Notes: generated by a model from the sequence alone, not told the origin. Numbered from the stretch's first letter, positions 1 through 6,245 are shown. The stretch: 6,931 nt of DNA from Coriobacteriia bacterium (GCA_009784095.1 WRDL01000079.1:1-6931), one strand, 5' to 3'. Program-made: numbers and translations.

Positions 1-90
1 CGCCGCTTCGACTATATTCTGTGTCAGCGCAGTGAACAGCGTCGATTTGCCCACGTTGGGCAGCCCCACGATACCGATCGACAATGACAT
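1..90 (-). CDS. ychF: YchF/OLA1-family GTPase-ATPase, N-terminal 30 codons only
   Basis: Reading leftward from the ATG at 90-88, the protein begins [20 protein letters not shown] and runs on without a stop to the window edge, so only the first 30 residues are seen. Residues 9-17 (GLPNVGKST) are the Walker A/G1 P-loop in the form typical of the Obg-related YchF family, and the following LFTALTQ matches its start. Family knowledge: YchF is a widely conserved cytosolic P-loop NTPase that prefers ATP, binds ribosomes or nucleic acid, and is linked to translation and stress responses. The start is supported by an AAGGAG site six bases upstream. It is divergent from the glycosyltransferase at 223. 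Other Obg-family GTPases share the P-loop, but the extreme N-terminal position of the motif favours YchF. Confidence 0.93.
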   Translation of the reverse strand, partial: MSLSIGIVGLPNVGKSTLFTALTQNIVEAA

Positions 91-96
91 GTAGTA

Positions 97-102
97 CTCC
101 TT
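97..102 (-). promoter_or_regulatory. ribosome binding site of ychF
   Basis: On the minus strand AAGGAG lies six bases (TACTAC) before the ATG at 90-88. This near-consensus Shine-Dalgarno fixes the ychF start. Confidence 0.85.
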
Positions 103-159
103 GGCTTCTTTTTGACCTCGTTATTGTATCAAGTAACCAGCGCGCATAATCCGAGTCGT

Positions 160-187
160 GTTATCTTTTTGAAATTGATCGCGTCAA
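160..187 (-). promoter_or_regulatory. possible sigma70-type promoter for ychF
   Basis: On the minus strand TTGACG (187-182) is followed after 16 bases by GATAAC (165-160). The -35 hexamer matches consensus at five of six positions and the -10 at four of six. Transcription would begin near 153 and leave a leader of about 60 bases. A second -10-like TACAAT lies closer to the gene (133-128) but has no recognisable -35. This assignment is by eye only. Confidence 0.35.
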
Positions 188-210
188 GCAGCTCCTCAAG
201 TGCGCTATAG

Positions 211-216
211 TACACT
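211..216 (+). promoter_or_regulatory. possible -10 element directly before the glycosyltransferase (leaderless candidate)
   Basis: TACACT at 211-216 has the TAnnnT form of a -10 element and ends six bases before the ATG at 223. Transcription would therefore start at or next to the start codon. An overlapping TATAGT at 206-211 is an alternative. No convincing -35 sits 16-18 bases upstream, and there is no purine-rich Shine-Dalgarno before the ATG, which fits a leaderless message. The rest of the 91-222 spacer holds the divergent ychF signals and a small imperfect dyad (TTGA...TCAA, 175-187); I see no gene in it. Confidence 0.3.
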
Positions 217-222
217 AACTCC

Positions 223-1380
223 ATGCGAATCGGACTGTTCTGCGATACCTATATGCCCTATGTGAGTGGCGTCACGAACCATATTCGTCTCTATAAGCAT
301 TACTACGAGCAACAAGGCCATGAGGTCTTCCTTTTTACGTTCGGCAACCATGACTATGCTGACGACGAGCCACATGTGATCCGCACCCGTGGATTCGAGT
401 GGCGCGAGACCGGATGGAACCTCTCCCCACAGTTCGGGACCGAGACCAAAGCACTGATCCCCACGCTCGATATCGCGCATACCCATCACCCCTTCCAGAG
501 CGGATATCTTCTGCTGCCCTATACCCAACGCTACGATATCCCGCTGGTGTTCACCAATCACACACGCTACGATCTGTACAGCGATGCGTACGTCTCGTAT
601 GTGCCACCCACGCTACGCTATGGTGTGCTCACCAAGACACTCTCGCATTTCTTGAACCGATGCAACACCGTCATCACACCGAGTCGATCGATCGCACAAT
701 GGCTCGCTAATTTCGTCCAATACTGGTATGCGACCGTCGTGCCGAACGGTATCGATGTCGATATGTTCGCGACCCCGCTCACCCACCTGAAGCGCTCCGA
801 TCTGGGGTTGCACGATGACGCGACCGTCTTTTGCTATGCAGGACGGATCGCGACCGAGAAGAACGTGCTCTATCTCCTGGACGAGTTCAAACAGGTCGCC
901 GACAAATTCGAGCGTGCGCAACTCCTAATGGTCGGTGGCGGAAGCGAATACGAGAAGGCGCAAGAACACATCAGGGCGCATGGACTTGGCGACAAGGTCA
1001 TCTGTACGGATATGCAGCCTTATGAGATGCTTCCTGCATACGAGAGTCTCGCTGACATCTTTGTGACCGGATCGGTCAGCGAGGTGCATCCGCTCGTCGT
1101 CCTTGAGGCGATGGCAGCTTCTCTGCCGGTCGTCGCGATCGACTCTCCCGGCATCCGTGAGACTGTCTGTCACGACTACAACGGCCTTCTCGCAGAACAG
1201 ATCGCACCCGGGGCGCTCTCATCCAATATGCTGAGGCTCGCGAGTGATCGCGCTCTGTCGCAGAAGCTGCGAAGAGGTACTCAAGAGACCGTCGTGCAGT
1301 ATACCTTGCCTCATACCGCAGGCAAGGTATTGGCCGAGTATGAGCGGCTCGTAGGCCATACTACCCGCGCTTTGGTGTAA
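223..1380 (+). CDS. GT4-family glycosyltransferase, probably lipid-directed
   Basis: This 385-residue protein has the two-Rossmann-domain (GT-B) layout of retaining GT4 enzymes. The N-terminal acceptor half starts MRIGLFCDTYMPYVSGV, with the glycine-containing loop at residues 12-20, followed by THHPF (87-91) and NHTRYDLYSDAYV (112-123). That last block resembles the HT-x-Y segment of diacylglycerol glucosyltransferases and related PimB-like enzymes. The linker VVPNGIDVDMF (172-182) leads into the donor half, with YAGRIATEKN (205-214), VGGGSE (237-242) and the signature E287-x7-E295 in SEVHPLVVLEAM, which binds the nucleotide-sugar. There is no signal peptide or obvious membrane span, so it probably works at the inner face of the membrane. 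A nucleotide-sugar donor and a diacylglycerol or phosphatidylinositol-like acceptor are inferences; the true substrate cannot be read from sequence. Length is normal for the family. mscL follows after 41 bases and may be cotranscribed. Confidence 0.9.
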   Translation: MRIGLFCDTYMPYVSGVTNHIRLYKHYYEQQGHEVFLFTFGNHDYADDEPHVIRTRGFEWRETGWNLSPQFGTETKALIPTLDIAHTHHPFQSGYLLLPYTQRYDIPLVFTNHTRYDLYSDAYVSYVPPTLRYGVLTKTLSHFLNRCNTVITPSRSIAQWLANFVQYWYATVVPNGIDVDMFATPLTHLKRSDLGLHDDATVFCYAGRIATEKNVLYLLDEFKQVADKFERAQLLMVGGGSEYEKAQEHIRAHGLGDKVICTDMQPYEMLPAYESLADIFVTGSVSEVHPLVVLEAMAASLPVVAIDSPGIRETVCHDYNGLLAEQIAPGALSSNMLRLASDRALSQKLRRGTQETVVQYTLPHTAGKVLAEYERLVGHTTRALV

Positions 1381-1409
1381 CCGCTACAATATCATGTGGC
1401 GTAAATGAT

Positions 1410-1415
1410 AAGGAG
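1410..1415 (+). promoter_or_regulatory. ribosome binding site of mscL
   Basis: AAGGAG ends six bases before the TTG at 1422. It decides the start, because there is no ATG or GTG in frame near the conserved N-terminus. Confidence 0.85.
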
Positions 1416-1421
1416 AACGAG

Positions 1422-1832
1422 TTGAGGAAGTATCTGGCAGGTCTTTACGAAGAGTTCAAGGAGTTCATCTCCCGGGGCAACATCGTCGATGTCGCGGTCG
1501 CGGTCATTATCGGTGGCGCGTTCACCGGCATCATCAACGCGCTTGTCTCCGAGCTCTTCATGCCACTCGTTGGCATTCTGACCGGCGGGATCGACTTCTC
1601 GACGTGGAGCGTCACGGTCGCCGATGTACCGCTTCATGTCGGTAACATCATCACCGCGATCGTCAATTTCTTCATACTTGCCCTGATACTGTTCGCGGTG
1701 ATCAAATCCCTCGAGAAGATGAGACACGTCAAGGACTTCGCAGTCGAACAATACAGCCAGGTCCTTGGCGCTGATGATGAACCTGAAGGCGAAGTACACC
1801 CCGATGAGGTAAGAGAGGAAACTGTACAATGA
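1422..1832 (+). CDS. mscL: large-conductance mechanosensitive channel
   Basis: This 136-residue protein is MscL, a homopentameric inner-membrane channel that opens under extreme membrane tension and releases solutes during hypo-osmotic shock. The amphipathic N-terminal helix (YEEFKEFISRGN, 9-20) leads into the pore-lining helix (about 21-46), with the family sequence VDVAVAVIIGGAFTGIIN and its small gate residues. The GGIDF loop (55-59) follows, then a second membrane helix (about 75-98). The cytoplasmic tail is acidic and ends EEVREETVQ. It does not show the LLTEIRDLL-type helix that closes the carboxyl bundle in E. coli MscL, so that bundle may be short or absent. The start is TTG, chosen because of the AAGGAG six bases upstream and the match of the N-terminus to the family. 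The stop overlaps the nagB start as ATGA, which suggests translational coupling. Confidence 0.96.
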   Translation: MRKYLAGLYEEFKEFISRGNIVDVAVAVIIGGAFTGIINALVSELFMPLVGILTGGIDFSTWSVTVADVPLHVGNIITAIVNFFILALILFAVIKSLEKMRHVKDFAVEQYSQVLGADDEPEGEVHPDEVREETVQ

Positions 1833-2572
1833 AAATCATCCCGACCCAGACCAAGGACGATATGGCGAGTGCTGCTGCTGAGATCTTTGCCGAGCAGATC
1901 AGCACCAAACCCGACAGTGTGCTCGGGCTTGCGACCGGTGAGACCCCCCGTGAGCTCTATAAGTCACTGATCGAGAAGCACGATGCGGGCGATCTTGATT
2001 TTTCGAAGATCAGCTCGTTCAATCTTGACGAGTATGTCGGTCTACCGAAAGATCATGACCAGAGTTACAACTGGTATATGCGCGACGCGCTCTTCAACCA
2101 TGTCAACATCGCTGATGATAACTGGCATGTACCTGACGGAACGGCGACCGACCTTGAGGCCGAAGGGCGCGCTTATGACGAGCGCATCAAAGAGTATGGT
2201 GGCGTCGACTTGCAGCTGCTCGGAATCGGAGTCAATGGGCACATCGCGTTCAACGAGCCCGATTCGTCCTTCCCGCTCGGCACGCACCCGGTCGATCTGA
2301 CTCCAAGCACCATCGAGGTCAACTCACAGTACTTCGCGACCCCCGAGGAGATGCCGACCAAGGCGTTGACCATGGGTATCGGAAGTATCTTCAACGCTGA
2401 CCGCATCGTGTTGATCGCGTCCGGACCGTCCAAGGCCGATATCCTCTACGACGCGTTCTTCGGTCCGGTGACCCCCAAAATCCCCGCATCGATCCTCCAG
2501 ATGCATAAGGACGTCACGTTGATCGCTGACGAGGAGGCGCTGCGCGTCATCCGAGAAAAAGGTGCATTGTAA
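1829..2572 (+). CDS. nagB: glucosamine-6-phosphate deaminase
   Basis: This 247-residue cytosolic enzyme converts glucosamine-6-phosphate to fructose-6-phosphate and ammonia, linking amino-sugar catabolism with glycolysis. Visible motifs are the phosphate-binding loop GLATGETPRELY (33-44), SFNLDEYVGL (63-72) with the catalytic Asp67-Glu68 region, and LGIGVNGHIAFNEP (131-144). In the last motif His138 and Glu143 correspond to the ring-opening His and its partner Glu. The C-terminal part (KALTMGIGSIFNADRIVLIASG, seen as KALTMGIG at 178-185 onward) also follows the family. Its length matches the short Bacillus-type NagB rather than the roughly 266-residue allosteric E. coli enzyme, so loss of GlcNAc-6-P allostery is likely by family comparison. 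It starts within the mscL stop codon, with AGAGGAA about nine bases upstream. No nagA or amino-sugar transporter lies in the window. A strong terminator sits 77 bases downstream. Confidence 0.97.
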   Translation: MKIIPTQTKDDMASAAAEIFAEQISTKPDSVLGLATGETPRELYKSLIEKHDAGDLDFSKISSFNLDEYVGLPKDHDQSYNWYMRDALFNHVNIADDNWHVPDGTATDLEAEGRAYDERIKEYGGVDLQLLGIGVNGHIAFNEPDSSFPLGTHPVDLTPSTIEVNSQYFATPEEMPTKALTMGIGSIFNADRIVLIASGPSKADILYDAFFGPVTPKIPASILQMHKDVTLIADEEALRVIREKGAL

Positions 2573-2578
2573 GTCGGA

Positions 2579-2607
2579 GAGACAAAGGGGTCGGTTCCTT
2601 TCGTCCC
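2579..2607 (+). repeat. palindromic repeat, direct copy 1 (29 bp)
   Basis: First of two identical 29-bp units. Each unit begins GAGACAAAGG and ends CCTTTCGTCCC around a GGTCGGTT centre. The two ends can pair, with one mismatch and one bulged base, so each unit is an imperfect hairpin. It starts seven bases after the nagB stop. Organisation and base pattern resemble REP-type intergenic palindromes of the GGGAC...GTCCC kind; that family link is from memory, not a search. Confidence 0.9.
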
Positions 2608-2611
2608 ACAT

Positions 2612-2640
2612 GAGACAAAGGGGTCGGTTCCTTTCGTCCC
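2612..2640 (+). repeat. palindromic repeat, direct copy 2 (29 bp)
   Basis: Identical over all 29 bases to the unit at 2579-2607 and separated from it by four bases (ACAT), giving a 33-bp period. It can pair either internally or, over 23 bases, with the inverted copy at 2689-2711. Confidence 0.9.
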
Positions 2641-2648
2641 GACTATCG

Positions 2649-2675
2649 AAACTGCCCCGTTCGGGGCAGTTTTAT
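2649..2675 (+). terminator. rho-independent terminator after nagB
   Basis: AAACTGCCCC (2649-2658) pairs perfectly with GGGGCAGTTT (2663-2672) around a GTTC tetraloop. The T run on the plus strand (TTTTATT) follows the stem, so the stronger orientation ends the glycosyltransferase-mscL-nagB transcript. On the minus strand the stem is followed only by TTTCGAT. It could act on gshF read-through as a weaker bidirectional terminator. Confidence 0.9.
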
Positions 2676-2688
2676 TGCATGTGTGTTA

Positions 2689-2711
2689 AAAGGAACCGAC
2701 CCCTTTGTCTC
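2689..2711 (-). repeat. palindromic repeat, inverted truncated copy (23 bp)
   Basis: The reverse complement of this segment matches the first 23 bases of the two direct units exactly (GAGACAAAGG through TTCCTTT). The final CGTCCC of the unit is missing and is replaced by an A/T-rich TTAACACAC on the minus strand. It lies nine bases beyond the gshF stop codon. With either direct copy it forms a long perfect inverted repeat that encloses the terminator. Confidence 0.88.
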
Positions 2712-2720
2712 ACTTCGGCA

Positions 2721-4859
2721 TCAGATCAGTCCGATCGCCTCAAGCACCTTCCCGGCGATCTCGCGCTCGACGCCCTCCAATGGGAAATGATGCACGTGGA
2801 TGGCTGGATTCCAGTTCACTTCGATCACGCCATATGACGAGTTCGGGTCGGTCAGATCCTCGATGATCAGATCGACTCCGCAGAACATCGCATTGAATGC
2901 GCGCGCTGCCGCGACCGCCAGATCCTTGAAGTACGGATCGGTCCGATCGGTGACGTCGATACTATCTCCCCCGGTCGAGATATTTGAGTTTGGGCGCAAG
3001 AACACCGTCTCATCCTTTGTCGGGACGCTTTGAGGATCATAACCGTCGCGCGCGATGAATTCACGGACCGCATCATCGATGACGATCGTGTTAAGTGGAC
3101 TGCGATATCCGCGGCTACGATAGGGATGCTCGTTCTTCTTGGTGACGAGCTGCTCGATGGTCGAGACCCCGTCACCGACCACATTAGCCGGTTTTCGCTG
3201 CATCACTGCGCAGACCTCGTCATCGATCACCAGGAATCGATACTCGATCCCCTGGATATAGGTCTCGACGAGTATCGTCTCATCGTGGGTGAACGCCTCT
3301 TGTGCCGCTGCGTTGAGGGCCGACAATGATGCGCCTTCAGTAAAGATAGTCACGCCGACACCGAAATTCGTGGACTTCGGCTTTATGACCGCCGGTCTAT
3401 CCTCCCACCGGATCAACACCTCGGTGGTGGCCTCAGCAGTGAACTCCTCGCCAAGAGGAGTCGCGATCCCCTGCTCGTCCAAGATGAGCTTAGAGACCGT
3501 CTTGTTATTCATGAGAAGCGGTGTGATATAGGTATCCGCTCCGGTACGCGTCGCCTGCATGACGTATTCGCTGCGCGGATCCTCCCCCGCCCATTTGCGC
3601 GTGAGTCTTATGAGGTTGTCGCCGGCATCGAGCGGCATGACCGCGATCCCTCTCTTGACCGCTTCACGGATGAGGAGTTGAGTTGAGAGCTCCCACTCCT
3701 CGAAACCGGGTAGAAGCCACCGCGTCGCGTAAGCGCTTTCCTGGTGTAACTCGGCGAGCTCGATCATCATATTCTGGAATCCCTGCGAAGCCATCTTCTC
3801 ATGGATCCTTTTCGCAAGCGGCTCAAGAGCGGGGTCAAGCCCCAACTTCGCGCACAGGAATTCGACCTGCTCGACAAGTGGTACTTCTCGCCCGTCGACA
3901 CGAAGCGTCAGAGCCGGATCGAGCCCTCTATCAGCCACGATACGTCGGTTGTGATCGCCGTCGCGCTGGGCCTGTTCATCAAGATCGTTGCAGGGAGTAT
4001 CGCTGAGAAACGCCACGAACCTCTCCAGGAAGTCGAGCGCCTCTACCGAGATACCCGTCTCATCAAAGGGATCGACATCGAGCACGCGGATCTCCAGATA
4101 GCGGATGCCGCTGTCGCGCAGCGACTCCAAGGAGTGCTCGGGATCTGCCGGTTTGATACGGATCGGTGCGTAGTACTCCTTCGGTTCGGAGATCGCGCCG
4201 GAGTCGACGAATCGCTGAATGCTCTGACAATAAGCCTCAACCGAGGAGTAATCGGGATAGAACTCCTCAAGGTTGTGGTACCCGTCCTCGCCTTGGCGGA
4301 TCGAGATACTGAGCGGACGTGCGGGTTCGGGCGCTGCTCCCCAAGCGTAGATGAGGAACCAACCGTATTTAAGGAAGTTGCGCACCACGCGCAAGTAACG
4401 CTCATCGTCACTGCTTTGGCACGATACATTGTAATGAATGCCGGAGAAGAGTTGCTTTATCTTTCCGTAACGCTGCGCGAGATCCTCGCGGTAGGCACGT
4501 GCGCGCCGTCCTGATTCATCATCTCGGTAGTGCGCGATCTCGATCTCGTCGTCGGTGATACCGACGGGCGGAAGCGATGACGGCCAAAGCAACTCACCGT
4601 CGGATCGGCATTGAAGCTGCGCGATACGCGTGAGCGCGAGGATCCGGCTGTACACCACCTCGGCGCCGTGCGCAGGCGGCGAGATCAACTCGATCTGCTG
4701 CTCGGCATAGTCGACCGTGATATAGGGATTGTCGAGTTTATCGCCATAGATCGCGGGGTGTGCCGTCTGGGCGAGATGTCCCTTGGGGGTGACGCGCAAC
4801 GCCTCGCGCTCGATGCCGACCGCGATGTGAGGACAACCTTGTTGAGTCTGGTCGTTCAT
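2721..4859 (-). CDS. gshF: bifunctional glutamate-cysteine ligase / glutathione synthetase
   Basis: This 712-residue fusion makes glutathione in two ATP-dependent steps: glutamate plus cysteine, then addition of glycine. Residues 1 to about 450 are a gamma-proteobacterial-type GshA domain, with GIEREALRVT (15-24), YITVDYAEQQIELISP (46-61), LLWPSSLPP (90-98), YREDLAQRYGK...SGIHYN (123-144) and YLEIRVLDVDPF (254-265). Residues from about 455 on form an ATP-grasp domain, with KPKSTNFGVGV (493-503), GIEYRFLV (537-544), RKPANVVGDG (555-564), NISTGGDSIDVTD (626-638) and the metal-binding EVNWNPA (680-686). This is the GshF architecture of Listeria and streptococci, at a length slightly below the usual 750 or so residues. 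The ATG follows AGAGGG with five bases between. It lies 39 bases after ricT and is probably in the same leftward transcript. A cyanophycin-synthetase-like ATP-grasp was considered, but the GshA domain settles the call. Confidence 0.95.
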   Translation of the reverse strand: MNDQTQQGCPHIAVGIEREALRVTPKGHLAQTAHPAIYGDKLDNPYITVDYAEQQIELISPPAHGAEVVYSRILALTRIAQLQCRSDGELLWPSSLPPVGITDDEIEIAHYRDDESGRRARAYREDLAQRYGKIKQLFSGIHYNVSCQSSDDERYLRVVRNFLKYGWFLIYAWGAAPEPARPLSISIRQGEDGYHNLEEFYPDYSSVEAYCQSIQRFVDSGAISEPKEYYAPIRIKPADPEHSLESLRDSGIRYLEIRVLDVDPFDETGISVEALDFLERFVAFLSDTPCNDLDEQAQRDGDHNRRIVADRGLDPALTLRVDGREVPLVEQVEFLCAKLGLDPALEPLAKRIHEKMASQGFQNMMIELAELHQESAYATRWLLPGFEEWELSTQLLIREAVKRGIAVMPLDAGDNLIRLTRKWAGEDPRSEYVMQATRTGADTYITPLLMNNKTVSKLILDEQGIATPLGEEFTAEATTEVLIRWEDRPAVIKPKSTNFGVGVTIFTEGASLSALNAAAQEAFTHDETILVETYIQGIEYRFLVIDDEVCAVMQRKPANVVGDGVSTIEQLVTKKNEHPYRSRGYRSPLNTIVIDDAVREFIARDGYDPQSVPTKDETVFLRPNSNISTGGDSIDVTDRTDPYFKDLAVAAARAFNAMFCGVDLIIEDLTDPNSSYGVIEVNWNPAIHVHHFPLEGVEREIAGKVLEAIGLI

Positions 4860-4864
4860 GCGAT

Positions 4865-4870
4865 CCCTCT
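4865..4870 (-). promoter_or_regulatory. ribosome binding site of gshF
   Basis: AGAGGG lies five bases (ATCGC) before the gshF ATG at 4859-4857. The 39-bp ricT-gshF gap shows no terminator, which fits cotranscription. Confidence 0.65.
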
Positions 4871-4898
4871 TTCTTTCGTCTGCGTGCCCAACTATGAG

Positions 4899-6245
4899 CT
4901 ACGTATTGCGACGACGGCGCGGGACCCGCTTGGCTTCACGCACATTGGCCTCTGTTCCTTTGCTGCCCTTTGTGGCGACCGCTTTTTGGCGCGCGCTCGT
5001 GTTCTTATCTTTGGAGCGACGACGCTTTCTGCCCTGCTGTTGGTTTTGCGGTGTCTGTTGCTTGTTTTGCGATCTTTGCTTACCGGTCTGGGCGGGCTCG
5101 CCGGAGCCTTTTTGCTTCTGCGCTCCACGGCGTCTACCGCCGCGTCTGCGCTCTCTGCGCGAAGGTGACGATGCCGCATCCGACTGTTGCTCTGATTTGG
5201 CGCCTCGACTTTTACCTTTGCCCTTACCTTTACTCTTACTCTTGCTTTTACCGGACTGTGTCTTGGAATCCTTGAACACGATCGGCAGTGGCTCGAGGAA
5301 GTCGTCGGCATGCTCGGCCTTCTCGAACTCGGAGAACGTCTCTTTGGTGATCTGGCAGGGACGGGAAATCTCGGCTCCCGCGGTCGCGTTATCGCAACAC
5401 GTACCTTCGGCACCATGGCCCTTGCAGTTCTTGCCGAGCTTACATCTCATCAGATCCAACGGGACATCAAGGACCTCGGGCTTGGAGTCATCCTCGGTGG
5501 GAAAGCGCAGCTTGACCATCTCGCGCAATGCGTCGACCTCGACGACTTCTGCGTCCCCCTTTGGGGTCTCGATCTTCGCACCCTTCTTCGGCGCGCGCTT
5601 GTTGAAGTCCTCATAGGCTGAGACCTCATAGCGCAGACAGCACATCAGACGTCCGCATGCCCCTGATATCTTGGTGGGATTGGGCGGAAGCCCTTGAGCT
5701 TTGGCCATCCGGATCGAGACCGGCTCGAAATCACCGGAGAACCGCGCGCAGCATAATTCGTCACCACAACGTCCGAGGCCTCCGATCATGCGGGCTTGGT
5801 CGCGCGATCCCATCTGGCGCATATCGATGCGCGAGTGGAAATGATTGGCGAGATCCTTAACAAGCTGACGAAAATCGACGCGTTGCTCGCTTGTGAAATA
5901 GAAGACGATCTTGTCTCCGCCGAATAGATACTCGACATCGATCGGTTTCATATCGAGTTCATTCTTGGTGATGAGCTCCCGAAACGGCCCCATCGCTTCT
6001 TTTTCCTTCTCGCCGAGTTCGAGCGCGTACTCGAGATCATCTTGCGTCGCGATGCGAACGATCTCGGTCAACTCGTTATCTATCTGATCGTCGTTGAGCT
6101 CTATGCGCTCTTCACGGACCACGCCCATCTCTTCTCCGCGCTCGGTCTTGACGATGACCACATCGCCTTCCACCGGCTCCAACTCGCCGGGATCGAACCA
6201 GAGCGTCTTGAGATAACGCAGCCCTACTCCTACAACCTGTGGCAT
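4899..6245 (-). CDS. ricT: RicT/YaaT-type PSP1-domain protein with long basic C-terminal extension
   Basis: Residues 1 to about 265 align by eye with Bacillus subtilis YaaT/RicT: VVGVGLRYLKTLWFDPG near the start, then DVEYLFGGDKIVFYFTSEQRVDFRQLVKDL (103-132), MIGGLGRCGDELCC (153-166), and NPTKISGACGRLMCCLRYE (189-207). RicT is the PSP1 subunit of the cytosolic RicA-RicF-RicT complex, which assists RNase Y in mRNA maturation and carries Fe-S clusters. The cysteines at 160, 165, 166, 197, 202 and 203 are those of the two conserved clusters. Unlike the roughly 275-residue Bacillus protein, this one is 448 residues long. It adds five more cysteines (268, 274, 283, 284, 297), then an acidic stretch (301-326), then a Lys/Arg/Ser/Gly/Gln-rich, probably disordered tail to RRRRNT. 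It overlaps the holB end by 16 bases, with AAAGGTG five bases before its ATG. The holB-ricT adjacency matches the Bacillus arrangement. Confidence 0.93.
   Translation of the reverse strand: MPQVVGVGLRYLKTLWFDPGELEPVEGDVVIVKTERGEEMGVVREERIELNDDQIDNELTEIVRIATQDDLEYALELGEKEKEAMGPFRELITKNELDMKPIDVEYLFGGDKIVFYFTSEQRVDFRQLVKDLANHFHSRIDMRQMGSRDQARMIGGLGRCGDELCCARFSGDFEPVSIRMAKAQGLPPNPTKISGACGRLMCCLRYEVSAYEDFNKRAPKKGAKIETPKGDAEVVEVDALREMVKLRFPTEDDSKPEVLDVPLDLMRCKLGKNCKGHGAEGTCCDNATAGAEISRPCQITKETFSEFEKAEHADDFLEPLPIVFKDSKTQSGKSKSKSKGKGKGKSRGAKSEQQSDAASSPSRRERRRGGRRRGAQKQKGSGEPAQTGKQRSQNKQQTPQNQQQGRKRRRSKDKNTSARQKAVATKGSKGTEANVREAKRVPRRRRNT
5211..5255 (-). repeat. degenerate hexanucleotide repeat encoding Ser/Gly-Lys dipeptides in ricT
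   Basis: About seven six-base units of the form (AGT/AGC/GGT/GGC)-(AAA/AAG) follow one another on the minus strand and encode residues 331-345, an alternating S/G-K run. Base changes between units are mainly synonymous or Ser/Gly swaps. This suggests expansion by slippage followed by drift. Confidence 0.75.

Noticed and set aside
175..187. TTGA...TCAA dyad as a regulator operator
   Set aside because: Only four bases per arm match clearly, and it overlaps the proposed ychF -35, so it is too short to claim as a binding site.
1385..1390. TACAAT as a -10 element for a separate mscL promoter
   Set aside because: The hexamer is good, but no -35-like sequence lies 16-18 bases upstream. The 41-bp gap is equally well explained by cotranscription with the glycosyltransferase.
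2579..2711. CRISPR array reading of the repeats
   Set aside because: The gap between the direct copies is only four bases and the third copy is inverted. There are no spacers of normal length and no cas genes nearby.
2562..2837. Plus-strand open frame of 91 codons across the nagB-gshF junction
   Set aside because: It consists of the translated 33-bp repeats (a duplicated RQRGRFLSS), the terminator and antisense of the gshF end, so it is not a credible gene.
3801..4514. Plus-strand open frame (237 codons) opposite the GshA domain of gshF
   Set aside because: The minus strand carries conserved GshA motifs throughout this interval. The plus-strand frame looks like a by-product of codon bias and matches no family I know.
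4858..5616. Long plus-strand open frame (252 codons) opposite the 3' half of ricT
   Set aside because: It is antisense to a clearly recognised gene. Its leucine- and cysteine-rich runs are the mirror image of the Lys/Ser/Gln codons in the RicT tail, and it has no recognisable domain.
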